Source: Spraguea lophii (lineage: Eukaryota; Microsporidia; Spragueidae). Taken from it: a DNA stretch of 64,000 nucleotides. Numbering within the stretch: position 1 is the first letter of the stretch; each line of letters begins with the position of its first letter. Of the stretch, positions 19,145 through 29,549 are shown in pieces. Both the position numbers and the translations under genes were made by a program. The stretch is taken from positions 1 to 64,000 of the forward strand of contig LDOQ01000301.1 in assembly GCA_001887945.1 (NCBI GenBank). Reading direction: 5' to 3'. The notes beneath the pieces were generated by a model. The model worked only from the letters and a program-made list of their open reading frames with translations, made no database searches and had not been told where the DNA came from.

Positions 19145-19993
19145 ATTCAGTTTGTTATTTTCATCGTTAATGTTTTTTAAATTAATACTTTATGAGTATT
19201 ACAGTCATTCATTTTACATTATATTTAAAATATTAATATTTTACATATTATTTAAGTTGCTACACGCTTTTGTTTTTATAATAATTTTGTATTTGTTATC
19301 ACATAATAATTACAAAATCAATAACTACCTAATTTTCATAAAACTATCAGACGGTATTTTAATCTAATAAAAGGGACAATATACAAATATATAATATTAC
19401 ATTTATACTGTTTTTTTATTTTCAAAAAACTTAAATTACAGACTTCTTTATAATTTTAAAATTTAATTATCGAATTATAAGTTATATATAAAATATAAAT
19501 CAATTTTTAAATATTTATTTACAGGATAAATAAAATTTTGCAAGAAAATTTAAAATTTGTTAAAATTACAATGTATTCGTATTTTAATAAATGAAATTCA
19601 TAGATCAATTATAAAAGACGGTAAAAAAGTAGATAAAATAAAAATACAAATATTTCTTGTTTTGATATAAAATTTAATTTTACCATTTTCTTAAGAATCT
19701 AATAATCTAATCCATTTTACTTACAACCAATCATAGTAATTTATAATGAAAATGTTATAGATATATATTCTAATAAGAAAATATGATGTAAAATTAAATA
19801 TAACATAATTTAATTGGTTATTTTATGTCGACAATGATATTTAATATCGTTTTTTATTATAACCAATCATTTACTTAAATATCTGTATTACTTTTCTTAT
19901 TACGTTATATTGTTTAAGAGAAAATCAAAGTTAACAACCAATCATCTTTCAGCAAGTATTCATAAATTAAATATTATAAAAAATATAACCCTT
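19145..19993. other. Divergent promoter region with CCAAT-type motifs
   Basis: About 850 bases between BUD31 and the TPR/J-domain gene. AACCAATCAT occurs at 19725-19734, 19861-19870 and 19936-19945, and its complement ATTGGTTA at 19813-19820, all within 270 bases of the start at 19994. A frame at 19152-19367 (plus) has a hydrophobic chance composition and no start motif. Confidence 0.5.
19725..19945 (+). promoter_or_regulatory. Cluster of four CCAAT-type boxes
   Basis: Four copies of A(A)CCAAT(CAT), three on the plus and one on the minus strand, lie 49-269 bases upstream of the start at 19994. The ten-base word AACCAATCAT is identical in three copies. CCAAT boxes are bound by the NF-Y/HAP complex in fungi; that this is the case here is inferred. 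Confidence 0.45.
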
Positions 19994-21370
19994 ATGCTAC
20001 TTTATTTTCTCTTACGGGATATTATGTCATTAAAAGTAGACGATTTTATAAACCGTACAGATATTTCCTTACGTCGTGGAAAGATTGAAGAATGTGAATC
20101 TATTTATCATCAACATTATAATACATTTAAAGATAGTATTTTAATAAAAAAGAGATATTGTCATTTTTTGTATCAAATAGGAGAATACAATAAAATAATA
20201 GAACTTTTCGAAAATGAAGATAACGAAGATATTAAAGCTATTGTTAAAAAATCCAAAGAAAATATATTAAAAGAAAAAGATTTTATAAAAAATAAAGAAT
20301 GGTTGTTGAAAGAGAGTAAATATTGTAAAAGACATATAACCAAGGATATAAATATATATTTATCTGAAAAAATATATGATAAAGCTTTTGATTCGGTAAA
20401 AAAGTTACATATGTATTTTCCTTCGGATAAAAAAATACTTGGTATTTATGGGCAGATTCAAATGGTGCGTGGTGATTATGCTGGTGGAATGGGATGTTTT
20501 TCAAAAATTGATCTGCCGTTACTTAATAAAATAAAAAAAAGTGTTCAAATGAGTTCTGATATAAAATATATGGGTAGTATTTCAACTAGAAATAATTTTT
20601 TATATTTAAAGAATGCTATCACTGAGATAGAGGATTATTATAGAAATGATAAATTCTCACCAAGTGTATTTTCTAAGTTATTAGCAGATAATATTTATAT
20701 TTTTTTAGAAGTATGTGTAAAAAATGAATTAAAAGATCATGGAACAAATTTAGCGGATCTTCTTATGGAAATTAGTGAAAGTGAAAAAGATAAAAAAATA
20801 TTTTTAGAAATTTTATTCCTTGATAAACATTATGATAGACTTGAAAAAGAATTAAATAAATTGAAAATAGATGATAAAAATTTTGTGCGAAATATGAAAA
20901 GTAAACTTAAAGAAATAAAAAAGAATAAAGAACGACAATATCAACAAAATAAACAAAGAGGATATGATACTGATCCTGAAGGTTATTATAAAATTTTGAA
21001 TGTAAAACCTACAGCAACAACAAAAGAAATATTAAAAAAATATAGAAGATTATTGGTAGAAGTGGATCCAGATAATTATGAAGGAGATGATCCTAAAGAA
21101 AAAGAAAGATTAGAACAAAAAATGATGAAACTTAATAAAGCGAAGGATGTATTATCGAATGAAAAATCAAGAGAAGAATATGACAGTGGAAGATCATCTT
21201 TTTCTAATCGTGGTTTCAAAGGATCTACCGGATATCAAAGTTATGGAGGTCAAGATTTCCAAGATATTTTTAGTATGTTCTTCGGAGGTGGTGGTTCAGG
21301 ATTTGGATCAAGTGGACATACATATTATTTTACAACAGGTAATTCAGGTGGTGGTTTTAGAGCGATGTAG
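19994..21370 (+). CDS. ER-type TPR plus J-domain co-chaperone (DNAJC3-like)
   Basis: The start is moved inward from 19910 to 19994 because ATAACCCTT precedes this ATG and the protein then opens with a signal peptide (MLLYFLLRDIMS). The 458-residue protein has helical TPR-like repeats (about residues 15-310), then a J domain (about 327-395: DPEGYYKILNVKPTATTKEI, KKYRRLLVEVDPDNY, LNKAKDVLSNEKSREEYDSG) and a Gly/Phe/Ser-rich tail (FGGGGSGFGSSG). This order matches the ER-lumenal DNAJC3/P58IPK type that delivers clients to BiP. Odd point: the invariant HPD tripeptide is DPD here (residues 358-360, codons from 21065), so stimulation of Hsp70 may be weakened or altered. Confidence 0.85.
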   Translation: MLLYFLLRDIMSLKVDDFINRTDISLRRGKIEECESIYHQHYNTFKDSILIKKRYCHFLYQIGEYNKIIELFENEDNEDIKAIVKKSKENILKEKDFIKNKEWLLKESKYCKRHITKDINIYLSEKIYDKAFDSVKKLHMYFPSDKKILGIYGQIQMVRGDYAGGMGCFSKIDLPLLNKIKKSVQMSSDIKYMGSISTRNNFLYLKNAITEIEDYYRNDKFSPSVFSKLLADNIYIFLEVCVKNELKDHGTNLADLLMEISESEKDKKIFLEILFLDKHYDRLEKELNKLKIDDKNFVRNMKSKLKEIKKNKERQYQQNKQRGYDTDPEGYYKILNVKPTATTKEILKKYRRLLVEVDPDNYEGDDPKEKERLEQKMMKLNKAKDVLSNEKSREEYDSGRSSFSNRGFKGSTGYQSYGGQDFQDIFSMFFGGGGSGFGSSGHTYYFTTGNSGGGFRAM

Positions 21371-21822
21371 TTTGTTTAATAAACGGTAAAATGTTTTTAG
21401 AAAAAATTTATTTTATTTAATGATATTTTTAATGATATTTTAATTCTAAGTCAAAACGGATAAATAAGATTTATAATCTGAGATTATTAATTTTTTAAAG
21501 CTTGTGATATATTTATATTAATTGATTTCGCTATATACACGAATTAATCTCATCTTACCTTACTCTGTAATTTTTCTTTAAAAAAAATATTCTCAATTTA
21601 TAAATTATACTTTTTCTTAATTTACATATTTTAGTTTTTATACGAATATTGATTTCTAATGATAATTTACATAGAAAAAAATCAATACAATATACAATCA
21701 AAATTTCTGATATCTTTCAATTGTATTTTAATATTTTATAAAGATAATAAAAATAAAATAAAAAAATTTAATTTCTATAAAACCTTTTTAAAAAAATATT
21801 AAATATAAAAATATGTATTTTA
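21371..21822. other. Tail-to-tail spacer carrying a dispersed repeat
   Basis: About 450 bases between two convergent genes, largely occupied by a copy of the dispersed repeat (21425-21720). Nothing else recognised. Confidence 0.5.
21425..21720 (+). repeat. Dispersed intergenic repeat, copy A
   Basis: Shares with the copy at 52060 the left part (attttaatt..., ataatctgagattattaa) and with those at 26035 and 52060 the core (attgatttcgctatata, attaatctcatctta). The right part holds gaatattgatt and aaatcaatacaatat. About 70 percent similar by eye; boundaries approximate. Confidence 0.55.
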
Positions 21823-22110
21823 TTAATCGAATGGTGAAACATATATTTCTTCTTCTTCTTTATGATTTCCCATACAATTTTTAATTTTACAATTACTATC
21901 CTTACATAGAAATTTTTCTATATCATGTGAATATGTACATGCATCACCGCGATTACATGCTTTATTGATAAAAAATCTACATAATTCTTTTTTTATTCTA
22001 GGTTTTGTTATTTCAACATCCTCTATCCATTCATGCTTTTTTACAGAATGAATATAATTTGCAAGATATTCTTTACTTTTTTTAGTTGGAACGACCATAC
22101 GATATAACAT
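21823..22110 (-). CDS. Small CCCH zinc-finger protein
   Basis: A 95-residue protein. Residues 44-62 read CRFFINKACNRGDACTYSH, a classical C-x7-C-x5-C-x3-H finger. A second, shorter one follows at once: CKDSNCKIKNCMGNH, C-x4-C-x4-C-x3-H. Tandem CCCH fingers usually bind RNA. The N-terminus is basic and helical, the C-terminus acidic. CCCTT lies 15 bases before the ATG, a little farther than usual, so the ATG of residue 5 is an alternative start. It could be part of mRNA 3' processing or decay; the exact family is not clear. Confidence 0.8.
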   Translation of the reverse strand: MLYRMVVPTKKSKEYLANYIHSVKKHEWIEDVEITKPRIKKELCRFFINKACNRGDACTYSHDIEKFLCKDSNCKIKNCMGNHKEEEEIYVSPFD

Positions 22111-22360
22111 AGAAAATAATGAAGGGTAAAATACATATTATTTTTTATAAAGAAAATACGTTTAAAAATTGTATAAGCAATAATAAAATAAAATTATTAT
22201 ATTCACATAAGAAATATTTAAAATCAAAATAAAAGATATATTCATATTGTTTTAAGAATTATTTAAAATTTATATTCTTGACTCAAGAAAATTTCTTTTT
22301 TCGTCTTCTTTAAAAAATATAAAATTAAATAATAAAATATTTTTATTTCTATTTTAGGTC

Positions 22361-25042
22361 TTATTTTATTTTTATAAATTTTTCCTTATCTTCTAACGAT
22401 CTCATCTTCAAATACACAACTCTTCCCTTCTTCATACTTTTATATAATTCACATGATGTATCTGTTAAAATATAACACACATTATGTGTACACATTCCAC
22501 AATCTTTACATTTATATGCATTATTGCTTATCAATTCACTACACACATAACATATATCACTTAATTTCTGTTGTGTAAATAAATGGTTTTTAAATTCATG
22601 TATCTTTTCATTCGTGTCGGATAATGTACTGTTTCTTGTTGCTGTGGATAATTCTTTTTCTAATTCATTTATTCTATTTTCTGATCCATGTACTTGTAAT
22701 ATACATTTCTTACGTGCTTCATCCGTTAGCATTTTAGACATTTTTAAAAGACCGTCTCTTATTTTCTTTTCTTGTGTAATTTCTTCATTAATTTCTAAAA
22801 ATCCTTTAACATTCGTTTTGTTAGTAGAACCTTCAACTATAAATATTATTTTTACTATTAATACCATATCTCTGGATGATACTTTACCTAGGTTTTCTTT
22901 ATCACTGTTTTTTACACTGGAAATTACACAATTATTTAGATTTTCTTCAAAATCTCCAAGTTTAAATTTATTACCTTCAATAAAAATTGTATCTCCTTTA
23001 ATTCCCATTTCTTCTTTTATTATCGTTACGCTAAATGCTATGCTATCTATTCTTGTGTGTTCTTTCTTCAAATTTGCTATTTCTTCTTCTAATTTCTTTC
23101 TTACAAAAATCTCTTGTTCTAATTTCAATTCTATTTCTTTTATTTCTAATTTTTTTATTCTATGATTTTTTTTGTTTTCTTCTATCGATTGTCTACTTTT
23201 TATTAATTCTGTCGTTAAACATTTATTTTCTTCTGATATCAAAGCACTATGCATTTTTACATAATTTAATCTTTCACAAACTTCATTTACTATAAATTTC
23301 AAAGAACTAACTGATTCAATAACCTTTTCTTTGGAAATATGTTTTTCAAGGATACATAAATTTGCTACTTGGGTAACTGTTTGTTCAGTAATTTTATCAT
23401 TTTGTTTATCATTCTGAGAAATTTCTTCTGTGGGAGTTTTTAAAGTTTTTATTAAATTTTCATAATCCATAATCATTTTTCTAAGCTCTCCTACTTCCTT
23501 TTCAAATATTTTATTTCTATTTTCTGCTGCAAATGATCTTTTTTCAAGCTCGGCTATATTTTCACATTTACAGTTATTTTTTAAATTTAATATTTCTTTT
23601 TCTAATTCTTCTTTCTTTGTTAAATAGGTGGTTTTTTCTATTGATTCTTTTTCTAAAGTATTTTTTAATCCTTTATTTTCTTCTTCTAAATCATAAATAA
23701 TATCTTTATTTCTTTCTATTTCATCTAAGTATTTTTGTACATCATTATGTTTATTCTCTTTCTCGTCTTTCTCTATTTTTTCTATTTCATCAACTATTAT
23801 ACTTATTTTTTCTTTACATTTTACACAATATTCTTTATTTACTGTAGAATCTGTTTTAATTTCGGTATTTTCTTCATTTGTTTTTATTTCTGTTACCAAA
23901 TCATTAGCAATATTTTCTTTTTCGGTTATATTCTTTCCATTACCACCTTCGTTATAAATACTATTTTGTATCAACTTTACAAATTTTTCTGCTGATTCTG
24001 GATCATATGTAAATCCCACGAAATTAAAATATAATTTTTTAGTCTTTCTAAGAAATTCTTTTTCTACTGGTTGTTTTTCAACTTCTTTAGATTCTATTTT
24101 TATTGGTGGTGTTTCATTTCTAATATTACTCCAATTTATTCCTTTAAAAAACTTATGATTTTTAATTTCCTCTAATTTGATTCTATCTTCTTTTTTAGTT
24201 AACATTTTACAAATAATATCTTTTAAATCTTCATTTATTTCTTTTTCTGGAAATTTTAAATCTAACTCTTGTATTCTTCTATACGTATTTTTCAAAGATT
24301 CTGTATAAAATGGTGGTTCACCAAAATACATCTCATACATAACCACACCCAACGACCAAAAATCTACATTTTCCGAATATACTTCACTACCCAATACTTC
24401 AGGACAAATATAATCTGGTGTACCTACTGGAATAGATGATGTTGCTTCACCATTCTCTAATTTTATACACGAACCGAAATCAGCCAATTTTATATGTCCT
24501 TTACTATCAAATAAAAAATTATCCGGTTTTACATCTCTATGAATATATCCCATTTTATGCAATTCTTCCAACGCCAATAAAGCCTCTGCCGAATAAAATT
24601 TTATAACCTCCTCTTTCAAAACTTCATCTTTTGTCAACAAATCCAATAAATCACCACCAGGAAAATATTCCATTAAAAAATACAAATAATTATCATCTTG
24701 AAAAGTCATCTGCGAACTTACCAACCATTTACTTTGTAAATTTTTTACCATAATTTCCTTTTCCAACAAGAAAAATGCTGTATGCGGCTGATTTATTACA
24801 GTCTCTTTTTTCACTTTCTTCAAAGCCATCATTTGTTCTTTCCATTTAACCAAAAATACTTCTCCATAACCACCTTTTGCAACACTCTTGATTACTTCAA
24901 ATTTCGTATAACACGTTCTATTATTATCTATATTTTTTAAACTATTAACAATTTTTATATATCTATCATCATCTTTCAATTCATTATATACTAAATATAA
25001 ACAATCTAATATCATATTCACATCTATTACTGTATCGTTCAT
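22361..25042 (-). CDS. ROCK/MRCK-like AGC protein kinase with coiled coil and C1 domain
   Basis: The frame opens at 25054 but the ATG at 25042 is chosen because AACCCT precedes it directly. The 893-residue protein starts with about 50 residues preceding the kinase, as in MRCK/ROCK. The kinase domain (about 48-310) has the glycine loop KGGYGEV, the ALKK lysine (about 75), HRDVKPDN (Asp about 170), DFGSC and the GTPDYICPEVL activation segment typical of this AGC subfamily. It is followed by a long coiled coil (about 400-650), a further charged region, and a C1-type zinc domain (about 805-860: HLFTQQKLSDICYVCSELIS, CKDCGMCTHNVC). This layout matches kinases that act on cortical actin and myosin downstream of Rho/Cdc42. 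A C-terminal PH or CNH domain is missing, a plausible microsporidian reduction. Confidence 0.9.
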   Translation of the reverse strand: MNDTVIDVNMILDCLYLVYNELKDDDRYIKIVNSLKNIDNNRTCYTKFEVIKSVAKGGYGEVFLVKWKEQMMALKKVKKETVINQPHTAFFLLEKEIMVKNLQSKWLVSSQMTFQDDNYLYFLMEYFPGGDLLDLLTKDEVLKEEVIKFYSAEALLALEELHKMGYIHRDVKPDNFLFDSKGHIKLADFGSCIKLENGEATSSIPVGTPDYICPEVLGSEVYSENVDFWSLGVVMYEMYFGEPPFYTESLKNTYRRIQELDLKFPEKEINEDLKDIICKMLTKKEDRIKLEEIKNHKFFKGINWSNIRNETPPIKIESKEVEKQPVEKEFLRKTKKLYFNFVGFTYDPESAEKFVKLIQNSIYNEGGNGKNITEKENIANDLVTEIKTNEENTEIKTDSTVNKEYCVKCKEKISIIVDEIEKIEKDEKENKHNDVQKYLDEIERNKDIIYDLEEENKGLKNTLEKESIEKTTYLTKKEELEKEILNLKNNCKCENIAELEKRSFAAENRNKIFEKEVGELRKMIMDYENLIKTLKTPTEEISQNDKQNDKITEQTVTQVANLCILEKHISKEKVIESVSSLKFIVNEVCERLNYVKMHSALISEENKCLTTELIKSRQSIEENKKNHRIKKLEIKEIELKLEQEIFVRKKLEEEIANLKKEHTRIDSIAFSVTIIKEEMGIKGDTIFIEGNKFKLGDFEENLNNCVISSVKNSDKENLGKVSSRDMVLIVKIIFIVEGSTNKTNVKGFLEINEEITQEKKIRDGLLKMSKMLTDEARKKCILQVHGSENRINELEKELSTATRNSTLSDTNEKIHEFKNHLFTQQKLSDICYVCSELISNNAYKCKDCGMCTHNVCYILTDTSCELYKSMKKGRVVYLKMRSLEDKEKFIKIK

Positions 25043-25754
25043 AGGGTTAAACAAAATCTAAAAAATTAAAAATATTGTGTTATTTTTTTGATAATAAAAT
25101 CATTATTTATTTTTTATTGCAAACGGTAATAACGTAGAATATTATAGAAATATTATAATGCTATATAATAATAGATATTGGATTTCGATATATTGATACA
25201 CGAATATTAGATATTCATTTTAATGACATTAATAATATCACATAACATTATAGTATTTTATTATTAATAATAATATCACATAATATTACTTTATATTCAT
25301 ATATGGTATAGAAATTAATTAGAAGATATGTATGACATATATCTTATATCCTATAATTAAAGTTACATTTTTAAATTTTAAAATATTTAACCATCAGTAA
25401 TAATACGATTGATTATTTATAAGCTGATCTTTGATAAGAATAACAAAATATGTTTTCTAGACCCTTAAATTAGTTATTCTTGTTTATAACGAAAGTATTT
25501 GAATTCGAAATTTCAATAAATCATAATTTTCAAAAAAAGTTATATTTTCTAAACAAGTTATCTCGTATACTCAGATTAATATCTTTAGATTATAATTATA
25601 TAATACTTAAGTTTATAGTTGATTATAACAATATAATTAAATAATAATACGTAATATAATAATATAATCTTATTATAAATAAAATAGAAAATTTAAAAAT
25701 AAAGTTTATATAAATCATTTATATTTTAACAATAATAATATATTCACTTAATAT

Positions 25755-25855
25755 TTAATTATATTGTTATTTATTATTAGTTAATTATATTGTTATTTAT
25801 TATTAATTAATTATACAGTTATATCACGTATTATTGGTTAATTATACTGTTATCC
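25755..25855. repeat. A/T-rich tandem repeat, about four units
   Basis: Units begin TTAATTATAnnGTTAT at about 26-31 base spacing; the first two 26-base units are nearly identical and the third and fourth have drifted (tacagttat, tactgttat). Intergenic minisatellite. Confidence 0.6.
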
Positions 25856-26034
25856 ATTTATAATAATACAACTGCTTTAAATAAAATTATACAATTTAAT
25901 TTAAACAACATACATATAATTTTATTTATGATAATTAAAATATTGTTTTTCTCTCTCGTTAAACAAAATCTTTTATCTTAATTATAATTTAATTTAATTA
26001 AAATAAAAGATTTTTATTTGTTTTCACCCTCATT

Positions 26035-26220
26035 ATGATTTATGATAATTTATTTCTTAAAGCTTGTAATATACTTGTATTAACTGGTTTCGCTACATAT
26101 ATGCATTAATCTCATCTTACCTTATGCTCCACATATTCATTATCAGATTCAGATCTTATTTTAGATATAATATTGATTTTCAAAAATCAATATATGACAG
26201 TTATACCTATTATTAATTAC
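26035..26220 (+). repeat. Dispersed intergenic repeat, copy B
   Basis: Core aactggtttcgctacata, attaatctcatctta is close to copies at 21425 and 52060; the right part gattttcaaaaatcaat then atgacagttatacc matches the copies at 32810 and 43985. Confidence 0.55.
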
Positions 26221-26440
26221 TTTTTTAGCTTTTTTTAGTTATAAAGATATTTAATTATAGAAAATTCTTATATTATTTTTTTACAATTCATAGGTTAAAT
26301 ACACTTGTAAATATTTTAAAAATATATACCATAAATAAGTATGTAATGTTATAACATTTATATATCTTATCATCAATATATCTTATTATTAAAATATTAT
26401 CTTATATTATTATTTTTTTCTTTTTTTATCCTTATTTCAT

Positions 26441-28279
26441 ATGAAAAAAAAAGATTATCTTACAAATTTTAATGACATAGATACATTAGATTATATTAAA
26501 TCAGCATCAAAAGAAATATCATTTCTTAATAACAACTTAAAAAAGAAAACATTAGCATTCCAACGTCTACCATTTCATAAAAGAAGAAGAAATAAAAATC
26601 ATATAAAAAAGAAAACTAATAGAAGAAGACTCAATACAAAATATAATAATAATAGAGATGAAGATGATAATTATAATGATAATAAAACTATTAATGATGA
26701 TAATTATAATGATAATAAAACTATTAATGATGATAATTATAATGATAATAAAACTATTAATGATGATGATAATAATGATAATAAAACTATTAATGATGAT
26801 GATAGTAATTATAATAATAACGATAATAAAACTACTAATGTTAAAAATTATAATAAAACCATTAATAAAGATAACATAAATACAACTAATATCAAGAAAG
26901 AAATAAATTATAATAAAGATAATAATAAATATTATTTAGATACACATAGATATTATTCTAAAAGATATAATATGATAAGATTATACAATACGTATTTACC
27001 ATATAAAAGAACAGAAAAAACATTAAGTTTTATTTCGAAATCCAAACATAGAGGATACATGTGTGATGAAACATATATGAATGTATACAAGATAACAAAC
27101 AATACTGAGATTAAGAAGGATAATCGTAGTAATAATAATTATAATGAAAATATTAAAACATATGATTGTAATAAAAATAATATATATTTTATAAATAATA
27201 ATATTTCTATATTAAAGACAACAAAGAATATAAATGAAATAAACATAGAAGATATACAATATAAAATTATAACTGTATTTGGTAAAGATTTTAAAGAAGG
27301 AGAATATATATTTAAAAATAATAAATTAGAATATATTTCTGATAACATAAATCTTAATGGTAATATTTTTATTCTAAAAAATAATAATAATAATAATAAT
27401 GGTGATGATAATGATAATGATAATAACAATGGTGATAATAATAATAACAATGGTGATAATACTACAATAATAGATAATGTAATATTAAATAATAATACTA
27501 CACATGATAATATAGATGATATAACACATACTATTAATTATGATAATACATCTAAAAATACCATTGATTCTATTATCAACAACAATAATATTATTAACAA
27601 TACTACGTATAAGACTTCAAAATATATTAATAGTTATTATATTTTTATAAAAACTAATTATATGCTTGTATGGAACTATTTATTAATAAATAATTCTATT
27701 ATAGCTATAGGTTTAGAAGAGATGGAAAGAGTAGGTATAGAATATAATATATTTATATATCCAATATATATAAAATATAATAATTATTATTATTATAATA
27801 TAGAATATGAAAGAGAGATAATGAAAGAATTAAAAAATAAATATAATAGAACACCACAAGGTAAAAGAATAAAAAATGAAAAATATTATTTATATGAGTG
27901 TATCATAGAAGATAATAGTGGTAATTATGATGGTGGTAATAATAATACTGACAATGAAAATACTGTTATGAATACTGATAATACTAATATTATTACTACT
28001 AACAATGAAAATAATAAAATTATTACTACTAATTATAATACTATTGATTATAGAAAATATAAAGCATATAATTTTAAATTAAAGAAGGGTAAGGTTAATA
28101 GGTTGGATAGAATATATTGTATAGATAATATTATAGGTTATATAATTAAAAGTATGTATAGTAGAGTAGATGGGTGTATTATAGGTAGTTGTGTTATATT
28201 AGAAAATTATAATATATTTAATAATATTGATGTAGAGAATAAAAGAAGTAATATAAAATATAATATAGATATTATATGA
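26441..28279 (+). CDS. POP1: RNase P/MRP subunit POP1, asparagine-expanded
   Basis: A 612-residue protein. The N-terminus DTLDYIKSASKEISFLNNNL and AFQRLPFHKRRRNKNHIKKK matches the POP1 signature (ID.I..R..EI..L......FQ.LPRHMRRRA.SHN.KR). YLDTHRYYSKRYNMIRLYNTYLPYKRTEK matches the family's LETH..H.KRM...WGY..P....EK block. The C-terminus VNRLDRIYCIDNIIGYIIKS and DGCIIGSC matches the IGFVTSG...G.GIG end. POP1 is the large protein subunit that folds RNase P and RNase MRP RNA. Between these blocks are long Asn/Asp/Thr tracts, including a five-fold 33-base repeat at 26663-26840. No CCC motif before the ATG. Confidence 0.82.
   Translation: MKKKDYLTNFNDIDTLDYIKSASKEISFLNNNLKKKTLAFQRLPFHKRRRNKNHIKKKTNRRRLNTKYNNNRDEDDNYNDNKTINDDNYNDNKTINDDNYNDNKTINDDDNNDNKTINDDDSNYNNNDNKTTNVKNYNKTINKDNINTTNIKKEINYNKDNNKYYLDTHRYYSKRYNMIRLYNTYLPYKRTEKTLSFISKSKHRGYMCDETYMNVYKITNNTEIKKDNRSNNNYNENIKTYDCNKNNIYFINNNISILKTTKNINEINIEDIQYKIITVFGKDFKEGEYIFKNNKLEYISDNINLNGNIFILKNNNNNNNGDDNDNDNNNGDNNNNNGDNTTIIDNVILNNNTTHDNIDDITHTINYDNTSKNTIDSIINNNNIINNTTYKTSKYINSYYIFIKTNYMLVWNYLLINNSIIAIGLEEMERVGIEYNIFIYPIYIKYNNYYYYNIEYEREIMKELKNKYNRTPQGKRIKNEKYYLYECIIEDNSGNYDGGNNNTDNENTVMNTDNTNIITTNNENNKIITTNYNTIDYRKYKAYNFKLKKGKVNRLDRIYCIDNIIGYIIKSMYSRVDGCIIGSCVILENYNIFNNIDVENKRSNIKYNIDII
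26663..26840 (+). repeat. In-frame 33-bp tandem repeat in POP1
   Basis: The unit encodes DDNYNDNKTIN (11 residues). The first three copies (26663-26761) are identical at base level and two more are variant. Identity of the first three indicates recent expansion. Confidence 0.85.
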
Positions 28280-28427
28280 TTATAATGTTTATAGGTTATA
28301 GGTTATATGTAGTTATAGATGTATGATTATATATTTTATTTGTAGGTTATATTTTATAAATAAATATTACGTCTTTTATTCTCATTATATTTTATATTAT
28401 AAATTATTTGTTGTTTATGCTAATTCC

Positions 28428-28928
28428 ATGTTAAAAGAAACCAATATTCTTAAATGCTTAAAAAAAGAATTACGTCTAAAATCTCACAACATTCGTAATA
28501 ATATGCATTCTGAACTTAAACATTGTGTTCTATCTACGAAAAATTCTATAGATAAAAAAGTAGAAGAAGAATGTATTCTTATAAAAAATATGATGGTTGA
28601 AAAGCATAATGAGTTGGATAGGTATTTTATGGAGTGTAAAAAATATTTGGATAATACGATTGTGGAAATAAATAGTGAAATGGATAAAAAGATGAAGGTG
28701 TTAAATGATGAGAGAGATAGAAGATTGGGTGAGGTGGAACATAAATTAAATTGTATAAAAAATGAAGTCAGCGAATATTGTGGTAATGCTGTAAGTAGTT
28801 TGGAGGAGAGTAAATGTAGAAATATTGAAAATGTGGGGGTAAAGGAGAAGAAGATAACATGTGAGATAGAACAGTATGGGAAAGATGAAGTAGAAAAGAT
28901 AAAGAAAATAATTAAATCAATATTCTAA
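28428..28928 (+). CDS. Hypothetical coiled-coil protein
   Basis: The longest frame begins at 28323, but its first 35 residues look like translated A/T spacer; the ATG at 28428 gives a 166-residue protein of consistent composition (MLKETNILKCLKKELRLKSH...). Nearly all of it is heptad-like helix (VEEECILIKNMMVEKHNELD; EINSEMDKKMKVLNDERDRRL), with scattered Cys residues. No signal, membrane segment or known domain. Neither start has a CCC motif. It may be a small structural or cytoskeletal component; function unknown. Confidence 0.65.
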   Translation: MLKETNILKCLKKELRLKSHNIRNNMHSELKHCVLSTKNSIDKKVEEECILIKNMMVEKHNELDRYFMECKKYLDNTIVEINSEMDKKMKVLNDERDRRLGEVEHKLNCIKNEVSEYCGNAVSSLEESKCRNIENVGVKEKKITCEIEQYGKDEVEKIKKIIKSIF

Positions 28929-29549
28929 TGGTATATTATTTTTTAAAAACGTAGATTTAGAATATAAATGTCATGGTAATTACAGAAATGTCATGGTAAT
29001 TATAGAAATTTAATTTACAATAAAGGGCATTCAAGGATAAAATAACCCTGATTATAATAAGGTTTATGATAAGTTATTATAAATTTTACATATAAAAAAG
29101 TCACATTATATTATTCCAGGATGTAAAATGAAGAGAATCCTAATAATGAAAGCGTTGAAAAGGGAGTGTGAGAATTACAGCGAAAACTATTGAAAAGCTT
29201 ATTAGTCAAGAATATTATGTATTTTATTTTTTTAATATAAGAAAATCGATTAAGATTCATTTTTATATATGTATTTAATGCGTCACAAATCCAAATCAAT
29301 AAAGTTTTTAACACAATAATAAAATAAGAATCCATGAAATTTTAATAACACAGGATAAACCAAAAATAAAATGAATAAATATATATTATTAAATTCTAAA
29401 AATGTTTCAATCGGCTTTTAATTATCATTTTATTTAAAGTATAATTTACTCTATGCGGGATATTAATTCTGAAAAAAAAGCAATATCATTATTATTAAAT
29501 CCTCTAACTATTTTTAAAATATAAATTATTACAATATCCTTGAAGTAAC
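28929..29549. other. Intergenic spacer
   Basis: About 620 bases. It contains the 20-base direct repeat aaatgtcatggtaattacag twice in tandem (28966-29005, one mismatch). The minus-strand frame at 29111-29335 has no resemblance to a protein family. Confidence 0.4.

Larger units (their letters stand above)
25043..26440. other. Divergent promoter region with repeats
   Basis: About 1.4 kb between two divergent starts. It contains a tandem repeat (25755-25855) and a copy of the dispersed repeat (26035-26220). The rest is A/T-rich without a recognisable gene or RNA. Confidence 0.45.

Noticed and set aside
19152..19367. Plus-strand frame of 71 codons
   Set aside because: Hydrophobic chance composition, no start motif, and it lies in the promoter between two real divergent genes.
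28323..28427. N-terminal extension of the coiled-coil gene that would look like a membrane segment
   Set aside because: The 35 residues are Tyr/Phe/Ile-rich translation of A/T spacer and unlike the rest; the internal ATG at 28428 gives uniform composition.
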